Made by a program: the position numbers and the translations under genes | Notes under the pieces: generated by a model | What the model saw: only the letters and a program-made list of their open reading frames with translations | Told to the model about the DNA's origin: nothing | Database searches by the model: none | In this document: piece after piece, positions 5,123 through 5,591 of the stretch | Numbering within the stretch: the first letter of the stretch is position 1 | Layout: each line of letters opens with the position of its first letter | Source: Paracoccaceae bacterium | GTDB lineage: Bacteria; Pseudomonadota; Alphaproteobacteria; Rhodobacterales; Rhodobacteraceae | Assembly: GCA_007123625.1 (NCBI GenBank) | Contig: SKKS01000418.1 | Coordinates: forward strand, 1 to 5,591 | DNA length: 5,591 bases | Reading direction: 5' to 3'

Positions 5123-5591
5123 ATGGCGATGATACTTGATTTCGTACTTGGTTTCGCGGCGCTTGCCGCAGGGGCGTATTGTCTGGTGCTGTCGCGCAGG
5201 CTGCGCGCCCTGTCACGGATCGACGGCTCGGTCGGTGGGGCGGTTGCCGTGCTGTCGGCGCAGGTTGACCAACTGACACGGGTGCTGGGCGACGCGCGCG
5301 CGGCAAGTGCTTCGGCGCGGTCCGACCTGGGGGCGCAGACGGCTCGTGCCGAGGCCGCAGTGCGCCGCCTGGAGATGCTGATGGCCAGCCTGCACGATGT
5401 CGAACACGAACCTGCGCCGGTGTTTTCCCGCGGCGCCGCGCCGGTCTCGGCAGCGCCGCGCCCCGATGTGGCACAGACCCCACAGCCATCTGGGCGGCGG
5501 CCCGGCGCGATGGGTCCTTCAGCCGTCGCTCCGCGCTCTGAGGCCGCCTTCTGGCGCACGTCGGCTGAAGCGCCCCCTGGTGCTGGCGCCC
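5123..5591 (+). CDS. Membrane-anchored coiled-coil protein of the flagellar locus (DUF6468-like), partial
   Basis: The frame opens at ATG 5123-5125, with GAGGG 7 bases upstream, and stays open for 156 codons to the window edge, so the C-terminus is missing. It starts MAMILDFVLGFAALAAGAYCLVLSRR: one membrane helix at about 3-23, ending in YC-x-x-LSRRLRAL. A helical, coiled-coil-prone stretch rich in Ala, Arg and Leu follows at about 40-92, then an Ala/Pro-rich low-complexity tail from about 95. This layout resembles the DUF6468 proteins that follow fliL in many alphaproteobacteria; that is from memory and not searched. Its biochemical role is unknown. Position 10 bases after fliL suggests the same transcript and a job in the motor or stator region, which is inference. 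Confidence 0.8.
   Translation, partial: MAMILDFVLGFAALAAGAYCLVLSRRLRALSRIDGSVGGAVAVLSAQVDQLTRVLGDARAASASARSDLGAQTARAEAAVRRLEMLMASLHDVEHEPAPVFSRGAAPVSAAPRPDVAQTPQPSGRRPGAMGPSAVAPRSEAAFWRTSAEAPPGAGA

Overview
The window is GC-rich (roughly 60-65% by eye) and carries the core of a flagellar basal-body locus from an alphaproteobacterium, most likely of the order Rhodobacterales. The grounds are the gene order fliP-fliN-fliH-fliF facing away from fliL, the nature of the small gene after fliL, the high GC, and a CtrA-like box in the divergent promoter. Genus and species cannot be read from the sequence.

Left end (1-847) is a scar of mobile DNA. Bases 26-88 hold an open stretch on the minus strand that looks like the last codons of an unidentified gene. 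A probable insertion-sequence left end (CCTAG..., from about 89) follows, then the N-terminal half of an IS1380-family transposase (143-757). At about 752-757 this runs into the last 26 codons of a different transposase, IS5-like, in another frame (754-834). The IS5-like remnant ends about at the CTAG that contains the fliP stop codon. No intact transposase or element remains, so the region looks immobile.

Centre (848-4504, minus strand) is a compact operon read as fliF, fliH, fliN, fliP. It encodes the MS-ring protein, the export-ATPase regulator, the C-ring/switch protein and an export-gate membrane protein. fliF/fliH and fliH/fliN overlap by a few bases, but fliN and fliP are separated by 306 bases in which I find no convincing gene. 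fliG, fliI, fliO, fliQ and fliR are not in the window.

Bases 4505-4626 form a divergent promoter region with a TTAA-N7-TTAG sequence resembling a CtrA site, plus three copies of CTGTTC, one inside a short dyad.

Right end (4627-5591, plus strand) holds fliL (stator-associated, single-pass membrane protein). Ten bases later comes a gene for a small membrane-anchored coiled-coil protein, resembling the DUF6468-type proteins found beside fliL in alphaproteobacteria, which runs off the window.

Together the genes supply the MS ring (FliF), part of the export gate (FliP), the C-ring and export docking (FliN, FliH) and a stator partner (FliL). Shared control from the 4505-4626 region is an inference. 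I see no convincing undescribed system. The most notable points are the chimeric IS scar abutting fliP, the CtrA-like box, and the unexplained fliN-fliP gap.
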